Source: Corinectria fuckeliana
Taxonomy: Eukaryota; Ascomycota; Sordariomycetes; Hypocreales; Nectriaceae
Length of the DNA stretch: 64,000 bases
Reading direction: 5' to 3'
Assembly (NCBI GenBank): GCA_019137255.1
Contig: WPDH01000057.1
Span: 111,912 to 175,911, forward strand
The notes beneath the pieces are model-generated. The model saw only the letters and a list, made by a program, of their open reading frames with translations, did no database searches and had not been told where the DNA came from. The position numbers and the translations under genes are program-made. Position 1 is the stretch's first letter. Every line of letters starts with the position of its first letter. Shown one piece after another: positions 52,449 through 63,563 of the stretch.

Positions 52449-53748
52449 ATGGCGAAACCCAAAGGATCCAAATCGTCCAAGACGCAGCCGGCAGCAACGC
52501 CTCAACCGCCCCCTCTCAAGCCGTCTTGGCCGGATTTCAAGCCTCCGCTGCCCATCGTTGATCTCGCGCTTCAACCACACCCCTCGACATCCAAAGTAGT
52601 ACTTGTCCCCTCCTTCTTCCCGCGCTCCCTCTGCAGAGACTATGTGGCTTTCTTCAAGACGTTGCCGCTTCAGACGACACCCGGCCGCCCCAAGCGTGGG
52701 GAGGCCGTCCGAGTCAACGACCGGTTCCAGGTCGAGAGCCCGGAGCTTGCCCTTCGGCTGTGGGAAGAGACTGGGCTCAAACAGGCGTTGTTAGAGGGCG
52801 GGGATGTGCAGGACCGCTGGTAAGTTCTCATCGTTTTCCAGGTGGGCCAACCTCCGCTACCGGCAACCCTGCATCTGGAACATCCATTCACACGCAATCC
52901 CAAAAGCAATGTTGCTGCACTGCATGTGTCTCCACGAAGCCGAGATTGCAGACTGACGGGCCGTTACAGGGGCGGTGAACCGGCTGGGTTGAGCCCGAAT
53001 ATTCGAGTGTACCGTTATTCCAAGGGCCAGTACTTTGACTGCCACTGTACGTACATGTTCATGTTCATTTTCAACTGCCGGTGCAGTGATCCTAACCAAC
53101 TCCCAATGTCTCACGCTGGAAATATTTGCCCTTGATGCTACCTACTTAGTCAGGCCTTGACCCGTCCATTCTTCCTTTTTTTTCTTTTCATTCATCATGC
53201 CGGCCTGCTACATCCGGTTCCCCGGCTTGCGAACCCCAATACGTCATGACAGTGTTCCCTCCTTGCATCCACAGTGCCACTCCAGCCCGACATCAATCAA
53301 GCCTGCCCTGCCCTACGGTGGTGTGCCATCTCACCTTACATCTTAGTTAACTGTACCTGCTACTAGATGACGATTCCAACAGTCTGATCCTACCCTCAAC
53401 CCCCCCGACTCCAGTCCGAACGACGTGGACCCTGCTCCTCTATCTGACATCTGCCGCCGAAGGCTGCGTCGGCGGTGAAACCGTTTTCTATCCACGCGAC
53501 CGCAAGTCTGCGCGAGAGGAGATTGCTGTGCCTTTGGAGACGGGGATGCTCCTCCTGCATAAGCACGGTGACGATTGCCTTCTCGTAAGCCCTACCTTGT
53601 TGCAGCATGTGTTCTCTTCCCCCCCCAACGCAACGTCCGTTGGAGGAAGTCTTTTGATGGCTGACGCCGCTAAATCTAGCACGAGGGACGAGAGGTTACA
53701 GCCGGTGAAAAATGGGTCCTTCGAACAGACTTGTGCATTAGGCGATGA
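52449..53748 (+). CDS. 2-oxoglutarate/Fe(II)-dependent oxygenase (prolyl-4-hydroxylase fold)
   Basis: Exons 52449-52819, 52970-53046, 53367-53584 and 53680-53748, 244 residues. All three introns are supported by frame: the spliced protein reads DRWGGEPAGLSPNIRVYRY, then KGQYFDCHYDDSN, where the His-x-Asp pair provides two iron ligands, then WTLLLYLTSAAEGCVGGET, and in the last exon HEGREVTAGEKWVLRTDL, with the distal iron His and an Arg placed to hold 2-oxoglutarate. N-terminal 50 residues are Pro/Lys-rich and disordered. This is the small stand-alone P4H-like fold common in fungi; the hydroxylated substrate (protein, nucleic acid or small molecule) is unknown. Introns 1 and 2 are long (150 and 320 nt). 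Convergent with the RdRP gene, 194 bp between stops. Confidence 0.88.
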
Positions 53749-53942
53749 TTTCAACGATCGCCAAACATCTTCACGATTGGATATTCGTATGCCAACGTTG
53801 CAAATGCTTTTTTCTCATGTCGCTTCGCGCCCTTTTCTACGTAGATGTTCCGTCTACTTCTCCACTTTGTGAAGCCCCAATAATCTCGAATGCTCCGGTT
53901 TACCAAGAGCCATCTCCAATACTTCCGAACCCTGTCTATCAA

Positions 53943-56900
53943 CTAGTCACTCCCCTCTACGTCAACGAGGAGCGCGAGCCGATCCATAGCACTCCGCTCG
54001 CCATCAACGAGGCCGGCGAAGTGACCGGTGGCACTCTCTGCTTCCGTCTCCACCTCACAATCTCCTTTCCCGGGTGCAGCATCATCAACCTCATCCTCAA
54101 CACCTTCATAACTGTTCTTTGTTTCCCAGTGCTCTGTCTGGTTGATGAACGCCTCTAATCCATCCGTTCCCGGAGCAGGAGCCTCGGGCGAGGTTTCTTC
54201 TGAAAAGTCAAACAAGGTGAGTGGCTCGCCACGATGGATCACTGTCCCATCCGGCAGGTGGGTGTGATCAACTTCCAGATCGGTTCGTACCGTCCCCACC
54301 GCGTCGGGCTTGTCACTAGAGTTTACAATCTCCGATTGCTCATCGATGGGGGGCGGCTGCAACTGCTGGGACCCCTTCCGACGGGCCGCCACCTGGGTCG
54401 ACTCCCTGTTCATCTTACCGCTACCCACAAGGCGGATCATGACCCAGTGAAAGATCCAAGGGAAGCTGATAAGCGGCATCGCCTTCGACTCCGGGTCCTC
54501 CGACTGTGGGACAGCGCCCGTCTCGTCGGCATGTTCGCAAAGTGCAACTCTAGTCTCCTCCTCAGTGACAATGTACATGGCCGTGACGAAGCAGTCAATC
54601 AACTCGGTGTGCTTGCCACCTGCAGCCTCGTAGCAGATTTCACGGAAACGATGCTTGAGAGCGTCGTACTCACGCCCTAGCTCTTCCTGCTGCTTATAGT
54701 TGGTTCCAACGGCAGGCTTGGACATGGCAAACCCGGTCCACAGCTCGAACTCGGTCTTGAGGTCGTGTTGGCTGAGAAGTCGACGGATAGAGGTATCGTA
54801 CTGCCACTTGATCTCCTTTGCCACCTTGAGCGTGTTGCTGTCAGGTTTGATGGTGCCGTGCTTGATGATTCGCTGGTCGAATGGGCTGTCCCAGATGGGG
54901 TTAAATTGAATCGACTTGTTGACGACCTTGTCGTAAATGACCCCAAGGGCCTTCGTCGAGCGATAGGAAGCCCTCTTCTCCATAAAGTGCGGCCATAGGC
55001 GAGGTTGTAGATCTCTTTTCAAGGTAGCTGGCTCTCCGGTCTTGGGGTAGTCAACTGCTTTGGAATGGAGGGCTGCCAACTCGAGACCTAGTTTCTGGTG
55101 TCAGGAAATGAAGCTGCAGGCTGTGACAAGAGCACTTACATTTGGGGGACATTGGGCCATGCTTATCCGCCATTGCTAGATGGGACACGGCGATCAGCGG
55201 CAGCACATCATTCTTCATGTATTTGACGAAGAAGTTTCGGAGATCATTAATATGGACATCTCGGTCCAGTTGTTGAGGCTTGGAGCCCGCGTAATTCATC
55301 GGTGGGAAGTTCCAAATTCGGGGCATGAGGCTGTGGTCCCAGATGACGAAGAAGTCATCTCCGTCGAGGTCGCCGCCGGATAGCATGTTTGGGACCGGGC
55401 GGTCCCCCGTAGCTGGGAAGACGACGACGTCCTTCAAGTGATGCAGCTTCGGTTCATCAACCGCCTCGACGATTCTGATGTCTCCTGGATGCAGCGATGG
55501 ATTGCGGCCGACGAGACACACACCCTTGATGACTTTTGTTTTGTTGTAGTCCTTGGAGTTGGTGATTTGCACGAAGATCTGGGGCAGCTTGTCGACGTCC
55601 TTATCCCTGGAGCCCTCGGTGTCACAGGAGTGGCCTCTGAGTGAAAACGTCTCGTCCACACACCCAAGGACAAAGGCGCTTCTCTCAACCTCTATTCTGG
55701 CCTTTTCCTTGAGTAACTTGAGGGACCACGTTCGCCATAGGTTGAGGATGTTGACGACGAACGGCTCTTGGGTTTCGTCAGTCTTGAAGTCCGCCTCAAG
55801 CAGCTCAGCAATAGCCAGCGTCGTCTGGTTCTCATCAACAAACTTTCTCAGCATCTCAACAGCTGTTTTGTTGTCTTTCATAGCCAGCTCGTAGACGTAC
55901 AACTGGTGGGTGACTAGGTTGACAAAGGACGAGATAGGCACGCCGAGACACTCCAGTATGGTAATAGTCTGTCGGTTGAGCGTTGCAGTCGCGAACTTGG
56001 CGCAACGAATGATCTCGAGGCCGTTGAATTCGGCTTTAAATTTCTCTTGTGACTCTCGGATGTGGACTTCGGTTCCTTTCGCATCTGGCCACAACGTAAG
56101 GACGCCTTTGCAGCCACCCATGCGGAACTGGAAGGCCGATGGCTGGTCAAAGACGTCAAGGCCGACGTCTTCGACGACCATCTGAGCAATGAACTGGGAT
56201 ATCTTACCCACGCCATCGGAAAAGCAGAATCCGTTCCTCTCGATATCTTCAATAGGCCGAATAGAAGGGACGGAGATGCCTCGGACCTCCCTGGTGGTTG
56301 ACAAACACTGGCCCAGTCGCGCAGCATACTTGGCAATGATCTTGATGTGATTGAACTGGCCCATCCACTTGCGGATGTCGTCGCAAGAGACGTGATCAGT
56401 CGGGCAAAAGAAGTAGGCACCGCATTGCTTGAGCTGAGAGCTGCCAAAGGCAAGAAACTCATAGACTCGGTCACCAATCCTGATACCTCGAAACAAGGTG
56501 CGCAATAGGCGCTTGAAAATCTCCTCGTTCTGGTCCTTGTTCATCGTGATTCGACCACGCTCGTGCTCGTCCACAAACTGAATCCTCAGGAAACGGTCGT
56601 GGATGTTATTGTATCTACGCAAGACACGGTTTGACATCTCCACGCCAGGTGTGTTGTAGCGAATGGTCGTTGGGGTGATGACGGCCTTTCGCATAAGAGC
56701 GCAGTAGTGCGGGACTCTGACGTTGGGGAAATAGGCATTTGCATCTGGATTCTTGAAGACGCTCATCGGATCCTGTACCGACTCGTTCTGGTCGGCCAGG
56801 TACTCGAGGAGAAGTCTTGCCTTTGTAGTGTGCATGCTGGCAAGCTCCCTTAAGAACTCGACGGAGATGCGATGCTCATTGAGGATTCCTCGCGAGATGC

Positions 56901-58267
56901 AAACCTCGAGCTGATAACGAACTTCGAAGGCAACCTGCGTTGCAGGGGCAGCCGAGAGCCCGAGAAGATGCAGTGCATTGCCCTCTTCCAACATCGGCGG
57001 ATGCTCGAGATGGCTCCAAATTTCCGGTGCCTCGCCTTGAACGGCTTTGAAGTCGTCTCTGACCTGACTGGTAATATTGAAGTCCTCCAGAGCACTCGTA
57101 AGCTGCCGGTTGAGAAGTGCAGCCTCTTTAGACTTCCCGCCAAGGATAAACCGAATGGTAGTCCAGCGGCCGATATCAATGAAGCCTGGGTCGTCATACT
57201 CGGTGTGCAAGGCGACGGGGTGATCCATTGGGCTCCCAGTGCGCTTGAGGATATCAGTAGCTCGATGCCAGGTCTCCGACGCACCCCAATTCTTGGCTGC
57301 GTCGGAAAAGGTTGCTCTTGTATCCAGCCGTTTCCAGTAGTACCGCGGGGCAAACTTCAAGGGGAACACAAGGGCAATGTTGTCATCTTCGCAGGCTGTC
57401 TGGTGGACTTCCTTCATCCTTGAAAAGTCGATGACAAGCTTGTGTTCTCGAGTCTGTGGACCAAGTCGAGTTTCGATCTCCGTCTGGAAAAAGGCAGTCA
57501 AACGTTTCGTCTTGAGGTTGACTTCGAGCTTGAGACTGAGGTCGCCAACGGGCGGACACAAGGACTTCATGACCTTCATCTTCTTGGGGCCAAGCAAGGT
57601 TCCAAACTGAATGACGAGGGGGTGGATGGTCATCTTGACGGGGTGCTGGCGGTCTTGGGAAACCGGGCTCTGGATCCAACAGTCAGGGATAGCCCTCCAC
57701 GGGACGACGGCAATGGCTATGCCACAGGGATGCTGGCGACTGTTTGGATGTGCAACGCAGTAGGTGCCCTTCGTCCAGAAGTTTCGCTTCGGGGGCGGTT
57801 CGAATTTGATCTTGGCCGACGGAGAACCCTCCGAGCCACGATCCTCAAAGATGTCCATGCAGGCTATCTCTCCCTCGTGGGAGAACCAGTCCCAAAGGTT
57901 TTCTGTGGTGACATCGGCAGGCAGCTTGTCCAAGCGGACGGTGAACTCCGGCCACGTCTGCCACTCGGTGGGAGGTCGGTCGTTAGATGCGTTTGTACGC
58001 CACAGCTGTCGGTTTGGAGGGAAATTCGCTCGATGTCGGCTTGGGTGATGATTCCCTTGTCTTGACGGACTTCTTTGGCTTATTGCGCCGCCACGATGCC
58101 GCCCACGACGGCGGCCGGGGGGTGGAGTAGGGGATGGGCGTGGAGAAGGGCGTGAACGAGTCATCTTGTCCTCTGCGCGATGGTTCGTTAGCTCTGGGTT
58201 TCTCTAAACAGTGGGAAATTCAAGGACATTATTTCCAATTCGACTTACCCGAGGAAGCATCGGCCAT
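53943..58267 (-). CDS. RNA-dependent RNA polymerase of the RNA-silencing type
   Basis: Exons 58267-58249, 58172-55140 and 55087-53943, 1,398 residues. The 19-nt first exon encodes MADASS; its intron (GTAAGT...CGCAG) joins in frame to EDKMTRSRPSPR. The last intron (52 nt) joins PMSPKC to LELAALHSKAVDYPKTG. The N terminus is Arg/Ser/Pro-rich, followed by an RRM-like segment (FTVRLDKLPADVTTENLWDW, near 70-130). The catalytic core has the cellular RdRP signatures, including RNGFCFSDGVGKIS, FQFRMGGCKGVL and the active-site loop GGDLDGDDFFVIWD near residue 936, whose Asp residues bind magnesium. This is the fungal SAD-1/Rdp1/QDE-1 family that makes dsRNA from aberrant transcripts for Dicer, in quelling, meiotic silencing or heterochromatin. 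Clade assignment needs a tree; RRM-like N termini suggest the SAD-1/Rdp1 side. Confidence 0.93.
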
Positions 58268-58825
58268 CTTTTAGGCAACAAGCAGGTACACACTTCTTGA
58301 ATGGTGGCGAGATCCAAGTGCCTAGGCGTGGAATGCAGTGTGCAAGAGCCAGGTCAGGGAGCACTTGAAGCAGAAGAAGCGTATCCTTGCGCTATTGGGT
58401 TGGTGTTTGAGATGAGAGAGAGGGAAGAAAAGGAGGGGAGATGAGGGCGCAAGTAGAGCCACCTTCCTCTCTTTATACCTAGGTAAGGCAAATAAACAAA
58501 ACAATAGTGATTCACAGCCAGCGAGATAGCTTGCTAAAGTACTTAGGTAGGTTAGTACTTAGTAGTAGGCATACTTGTAGGTAGGCAGGTACCTAGCCAA
58601 TGCACAAATCTTTCAAGTTTCTGTGCATTTTGCTGTAAAACACGTTGGCTTCAGGCAGTCCCTAGCCGTGTTTGCGACCTTGGTGTCCCTGTCGTGTCAC
58701 CACAACCATATCACCACCACCACTCACTCGCTCCTTCGTCGACCTTCCTTGATCTTCTTTGGAAACTGCTTTTAATTCCACCATGACTTGTCCTATCAGG
58801 TATTAGATGCGTACCATGGTAGTGC
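58268..58825. promoter_or_regulatory. Promoter region of the RdRP gene
   Basis: About 560 bases between the RdRP start and the DLD1 stop, both on the minus strand. It holds an exact TACCTAGGTA at 58476-58485 and, at 58537-58597, a dense run of TAGGTA/TACCTA/TACTTA half sites. No gene supported. Confidence 0.5.
58476..58485. promoter_or_regulatory. TACCTAGGTA palindrome
   Basis: Exact copy about 210 bp upstream of the RdRP ATG, followed within 60-120 bp by a cluster of half sites. Confidence 0.45.
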
Positions 58826-60840
58826 TCACTTCAAGAGCTTCCTGACCGGCATCACCGCCTTGTCCGCTCCCGGGTATTCGATCTTGAGCCACGGCACATC
58901 AATAATCTTGCCAGGGTTCATCACCCACCGGGGATCCAGCGAGCCCTTGAGCGTCGCCATGACGGCCAATGTCTCGGGACCAACCTCCCACAGCAGACTC
59001 TCTTTCTTGCCCCAGCCGATGCCGTGTTCGCCCGTGCAGGTTCCCTCCATGTCCAGTGCACGCTTCACCATGTTCTTGATGCACGTCTCTACCTTCTCGC
59101 GCTCCCCGGGGATCTCGCGGCTGTACATGATGCTCTCGTGGAAATTGCCGTCGCCGACGTGACCCAGGATGCTTGCGAACAGGCCGAGGTCGTCCATCTC
59201 CTTCTTGCTCACCTCGATAATGTCGGCCAGCCGGCTGAAGGGGACCGCCACGTCAGTACTCCCTGTTCCGCATTAGCACGATGGTCGCCTGTTTGGGGTT
59301 GGGCTGGGATGGCGGATGTCAACAACTCACAAGTCTCTTGCCCGTGCTTCCTCAGCGACAGCATCGACCAGAGCGACTCCTTGCGCGCCGACCACAGCAG
59401 CTTCTGCTCGCGCTCATCCCGCGCAAACTCAAAGACACCACCCTTGTTGGCGGCCGTGATCTTCTGCACTCGCGTGATGGCCTCCTGAACACCCACCTTG
59501 GTGCCTGAGAACTTGAAAAAAAGCGTCGGCGACTCTTGCCACACCCGCGGTGCCGTGGCGCCGCCCAGGTTCACCACCTTCATCTGCACCTCGTCCATGA
59601 TCTCCATGGCGGCGATGGGCACCCCCGTCTGCATGACGCCTGCGGCGGCCGATGCCGCGTCACGAATGGTGGGGAATGTCACGACAGCGATCGAGTATTG
59701 CTCGGGGACCACGGCCAGCTTAACGGTAGCTGTCCAAGTCAGTCAGCCAAAGTCTTCGGAGGAACAGCGCATCTTCATATAGAGTCGACCTTCACGTACC
59801 TTCCGTCACCAGACCCAGTGTGCCCTCGGATCCGACAAAGAGCGAGTTGAGGTTGTACCCGGCAGACGACTTCCTCGGTCTCCTTCTCGTCTTGATGATA
59901 CGCCCATCGGCAAGCACAACAGTCAAGTTGATAACCCAGTCCTTCATAGTTCCATACCTCACGGCGTTGGTTCCGGAGCAGTTGGTGCCGATCATGCCAC
60001 CAATCTTGGCGCTTGGACCTGATCCGGGGTTGGCCATTGTTAGCCATTGTGATTGACATCGAGGAAAGACTTCATGTGCAAGATTGGACGTACCGGGATC
60101 GATCGGGAAGAAGAGGCCGCTTTCCATCTTGCCCAGCCTCTCGTTGAGGTCCTGCCACCCGATGCTCGGCTGCACCACGATGTCCATGTCCTCCTTGTTA
60201 AACTCAAGGATCTGGTTCATGTAGGCGAAGTCGACACTGACTCCTCCATAGGGGGCAGAGAAGTTACCTTCCAGGCTAGAACCGCCCGAGTACGGAATGA
60301 TAGGCACGCGGTGTCCATGACAGATGCGCGCAATGGTTGACACATGCTCCGTCGTTCGAGGATATGCCACGGCAACTGGCAGAGCGTCCAGGTTAATCGA
60401 CGACCACTCCGAGTATCCGTGCGCGTGCAGATCGTCGGCATCCGTCGAGATGATATCCTCGATGCCGATCTCTTCTTCAATCTCTCGAATCGCCTTAGAA
60501 ACTTATTAGGTATGGGTCACCAGGTTCCATCGTCGACAAGGAAACTCACGTGCTCCATCTCGGACAAGGTTGCGTAACGACATGCGTGTTTCGGATCAAA
60601 AAATCCCTTCGCATCGCCGTGGCCGCTCAAGCTAGAAAGTCCCCAGCCGACAGCTCCAGCGCCAGCGGCCGCAGCCAGGACGCTCAGACCGGACCACCCC
60701 GATATCTCATTAGAGCCCGTCCGCCGGGACGCGGCCGGATCCGCCCCGGGTCGCCGGGGCGTAGTTGCGAAACCGCGCCGGATATTAGCTCTCCTCGAAC
60801 CGCGACCCAGCAGGGCCCTGGCACAGCACCTAGCAGACAT
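58826..60840 (-). CDS. DLD1: Mitochondrial D-lactate dehydrogenase (cytochrome)
   Basis: Five exons: 60840-60550, 60493-60094, 60018-59800, 59729-59331, 59262-58826, 581 residues. The N terminus (MSARCCARALLGRGSRRANI) is Arg-rich without acids, a mitochondrial presequence, followed by a hydrophobic stretch near 50-65. The FAD-binding PCMH domain shows IPYSGGSSLEGNFSAPYGG, VVQPSIGWQDLN, GGMIGTNCSGTNAVRYGTM and LFVGSEGTLGLVTE; the C-terminal oxidase half has STDVAVPFSRL, ASILGHVGDGNFHESIM (substrate-binding His) and GTCTGEHGIGWGKK. This matches DLD1-type D-lactate:cytochrome c oxidoreductase of the inner membrane, which detoxifies D-lactate from the glyoxalase route. The last intron restores the conserved W before STDVAVP. 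Very confident. Confidence 0.96.
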
Positions 60841-62325
60841 TGTTTCGGAATGAGTCTCGAAGTTTAGTTCGAGTTGGGTTTCGAGAGTGGATGCTTTCGT
60901 CGTGCGTGAGTCTTTGAGTCTTAGACCCGCAAATTAGCAACCCAAGCGGGACCCGCAAAGAGATCAGATAACCGAGTAGGAAACGGTCTTCTCAAGCGTG
61001 CTCACGACAAACACGCTGAGGCTCCGCTTTGAGGCCTTTGGAAGCGTCCGTCTTTTGCACCCCTCGTGGGCCTGTCTGACGATGGCCCTGGGAAGCCGCA
61101 AACCGGTGATCCGTGCTTCAGCAAAAATCTGCCACCAAGGATTGACAATACCACGCAAGAGAGAGTTTATAGTCTTATTGCCAGGAACAAGAAGGCGACG
61201 CGGTACAATTTGAGGTTCGTGTCGTTCCAAAAGCCCTAGCCGTACGTTTCATACGAACAGACAGGTTGAACCTGAGGTGATGAACGATGAGAAGGAGAGG
61301 GAAGTGAGACGCTGGAGAAAGCGAATTATTAAAAGAAAGATGCCCCGATAGTTGGGAGGGAGACGTGGGATCCAAAGGCGGATTTCAGAAACGGGTCACG
61401 ATGGGGCACCTCTGATTAATCGACCAAGTACCGGCGCCGTCGCTATTCTCTGGTTAGTCCAGCCCAGTCCACTCCAGTCCGTCCCGAGTCCAAGCCCTTG
61501 ACCCTTGGATTGCCGAATCTTGGGGGTGGAGATGGGGCAGGTTCGACCTACATGTACTTCGTACGAGAATCAAGCCTGGGCCGATGGAATATCTACAAGT
61601 CGCCTCGTCGGAAACCCCATTCCGAGCTGAGCTGAGCTGAGCAGAAGGCATGAGGCTCCCCGGATGACCCGTTGCCCCGAAGAAGCACAGGTCACGACGA
61701 CAAGAAAGACGAGGGAGGAGAAGAGAAACCAAACGAAGCCGGTCACGAGTTAAGAAAACGTGTGTGTGTGAGACGATTTGGCATGGCAATGTCCATTTTG
61801 GGGGGCTGCGGTGCAAAAGCGCCTCTTCCCACCCCTCCATCCATCATCCATGTCTTCTTAGCTCGACCCCTGGTCCCTCGCGTGCTTGCATAGTACAGTC
61901 GAAGACTGCAGCAATGCCGCCTTGACCTTGGAATTCGCGGGGGGGTGCCTATCACAAGGGCATGCGCCTTGCAAGTGTGCATGTGCTCTTAGTCAAAGAA
62001 ATAGCAGATCCGGGCGCAACGATTGTTTTTGTTTTTTGTTTTCCTACACTCCCCTGCGTCTGACGAGTGGTAAGACGGGTCAGAGGCGTCGAATGGCAGC
62101 CAACCTGTTTCTGATGGATTGGAAACTCATTGGCAACATGGCGGGCGGGTGGACTGGTGGGATTTGGGGGCGGGTCACATATGAACGGTTTGCTGTTGAT
62201 CCGTGGTCAAACTAATGGGTTCTCAGTATCAATGACGATGCGGAGAGTATTTTAAGGACGAATACCGAACACCACTAACAATGAAAGAAAAAAAAGAAAC
62301 AATGTCCCTCGTATAATCTCAGAGC

Positions 62326-62346
62326 GTGGGGTTTCGACAACCCCAC
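62326..62346. other. Perfect 8-bp inverted repeat (hairpin)
   Basis: Arms GTGGGGTT and AACCCCAC around a 5-base loop TCGAC. It resembles a tRNA T-arm but lacks the remainder of a tRNA. Confidence 0.5.
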
Positions 62347-63326
62347 AACCAACAACGCTGGTCTCTACCTCGTACTTCCGCGCATCTACAGTATGCACAC
62401 CTGCTTCGTCGCACCGCCTCAAGTCCGGTCATTTGTGGCCTGTGTAGGCTTCGCTCATCGGGACAACCAAGGTCAATATGACAAGGGCGCCATTGATCCC
62501 TCCCATCGACTATCCCGACACCGCGTTCCCCCTAGATCCAGCTCGTCAGGCCCAATTGGGTGTCCCGAACATGTCGTACCGGGTAGTGATGCACAACTTG
62601 ACACACCATACCCTTTTTCCCGAGCCCCAGGTCAACTGACTCTGACTTGACTGTTGAATCCTCGGCACAGACGAGAGCTGCCCGGAAACTCGGTCATGGC
62701 CGAGCATTACTGGTTGCGGAGGCAGAGGTGCAGTCACACGTCGACATTTTTGGCATCCATCATCTTCCTTCAACCGCCTCCATAATACCTGCATCACCGA
62801 ATACTCACAGCATTTCCTTGCCAACAACCACCAGCCATCTTGTCAAAATCCCTCACGCCCGGCTGCTCATGCGTCCTCCCTCTCCCAACATGGCCACATG
62901 CAGCCCTTGGGAGGGGCAAATCCATTCCGCCTGCAAAGGGGCATCCCACACCCCCCTCACCTTCACCTTGGGTCCTCGTGTCGCCATGTACGAACTAGTT
63001 TTGACTTAGGACCTAGGCAGGGCATCTTCCTCTTTCCAGTATTCCGTGCCTTGCGCGGTGTCGCCTCGGAGGAATCACACCGACCGGCACACACCGAAAC
63101 CGCCCAAGAAACCAAGGCACATCCATACATTTCACATGCAGCCAGCCATCCGTCAAATCAGCTTTGGCCTTCCTCGTCGTTGTCGTCTAGCATCGGGCTT
63201 CGCAAACGCAACCACCCCACCCTGCACGTCCACGTGCCTGTATGAGGTAGCATTCATCCTTCGGCCCAGCTCACAAACCTCTTCTGACCGTTGATTGATG
63301 CGCGCGCAACACGGGTGCTCAGTAGC

Positions 63327-63336
63327 TAGGTACCTA
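63327..63336. promoter_or_regulatory. TAGGTACCTA palindrome
   Basis: Exact copy about 230 bp before the AT-rich block; half sites follow near 63361. Confidence 0.4.
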
Positions 63337-63563
63337 TCTAGGCCAAAACTCGCAGATACCAGGTACTACAGGTAGGCGGTGGCTGTAATCCGGCACTCCT
63401 GTGCTCCGAGGTTTAAAAGGCTGGAAACCCGACTCTGAGAAACCTATTCAATAAGCGACTTCAACTTCCGCGCACGTATCCGAATCGAGCTGCCTTCATT
63501 TTCTAGCCACCCTTCCCAGAGAAGATACCGTCCACGTACGGAAGGCTATAGGGCCTGGTGTCT

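Larger units (their letters stand above)
60841..63560. other. Gene-poor intergenic region
   Basis: About 2.7 kb right of DLD1. Only unsupported open frames on either strand. Notable items: a GAGCTGAGCTGAGCTGAGC repeat (about 61626), a perfect hairpin at 62326-62346, and one TAGGTACCTA at 63327-63336. G+C is normal until about 63560. Confidence 0.5.

Noticed and set aside
61886..62215. 109-codon plus-strand frame in the gene-poor region
   Set aside because: Spans a T-rich non-coding patch and shows no domain or splice context.
62326..62346. Hairpin resembling a tRNA T-arm
   Set aside because: The invariant G53-C61 pair is missing, and no acceptor stem or A box is found 45-50 bases upstream.
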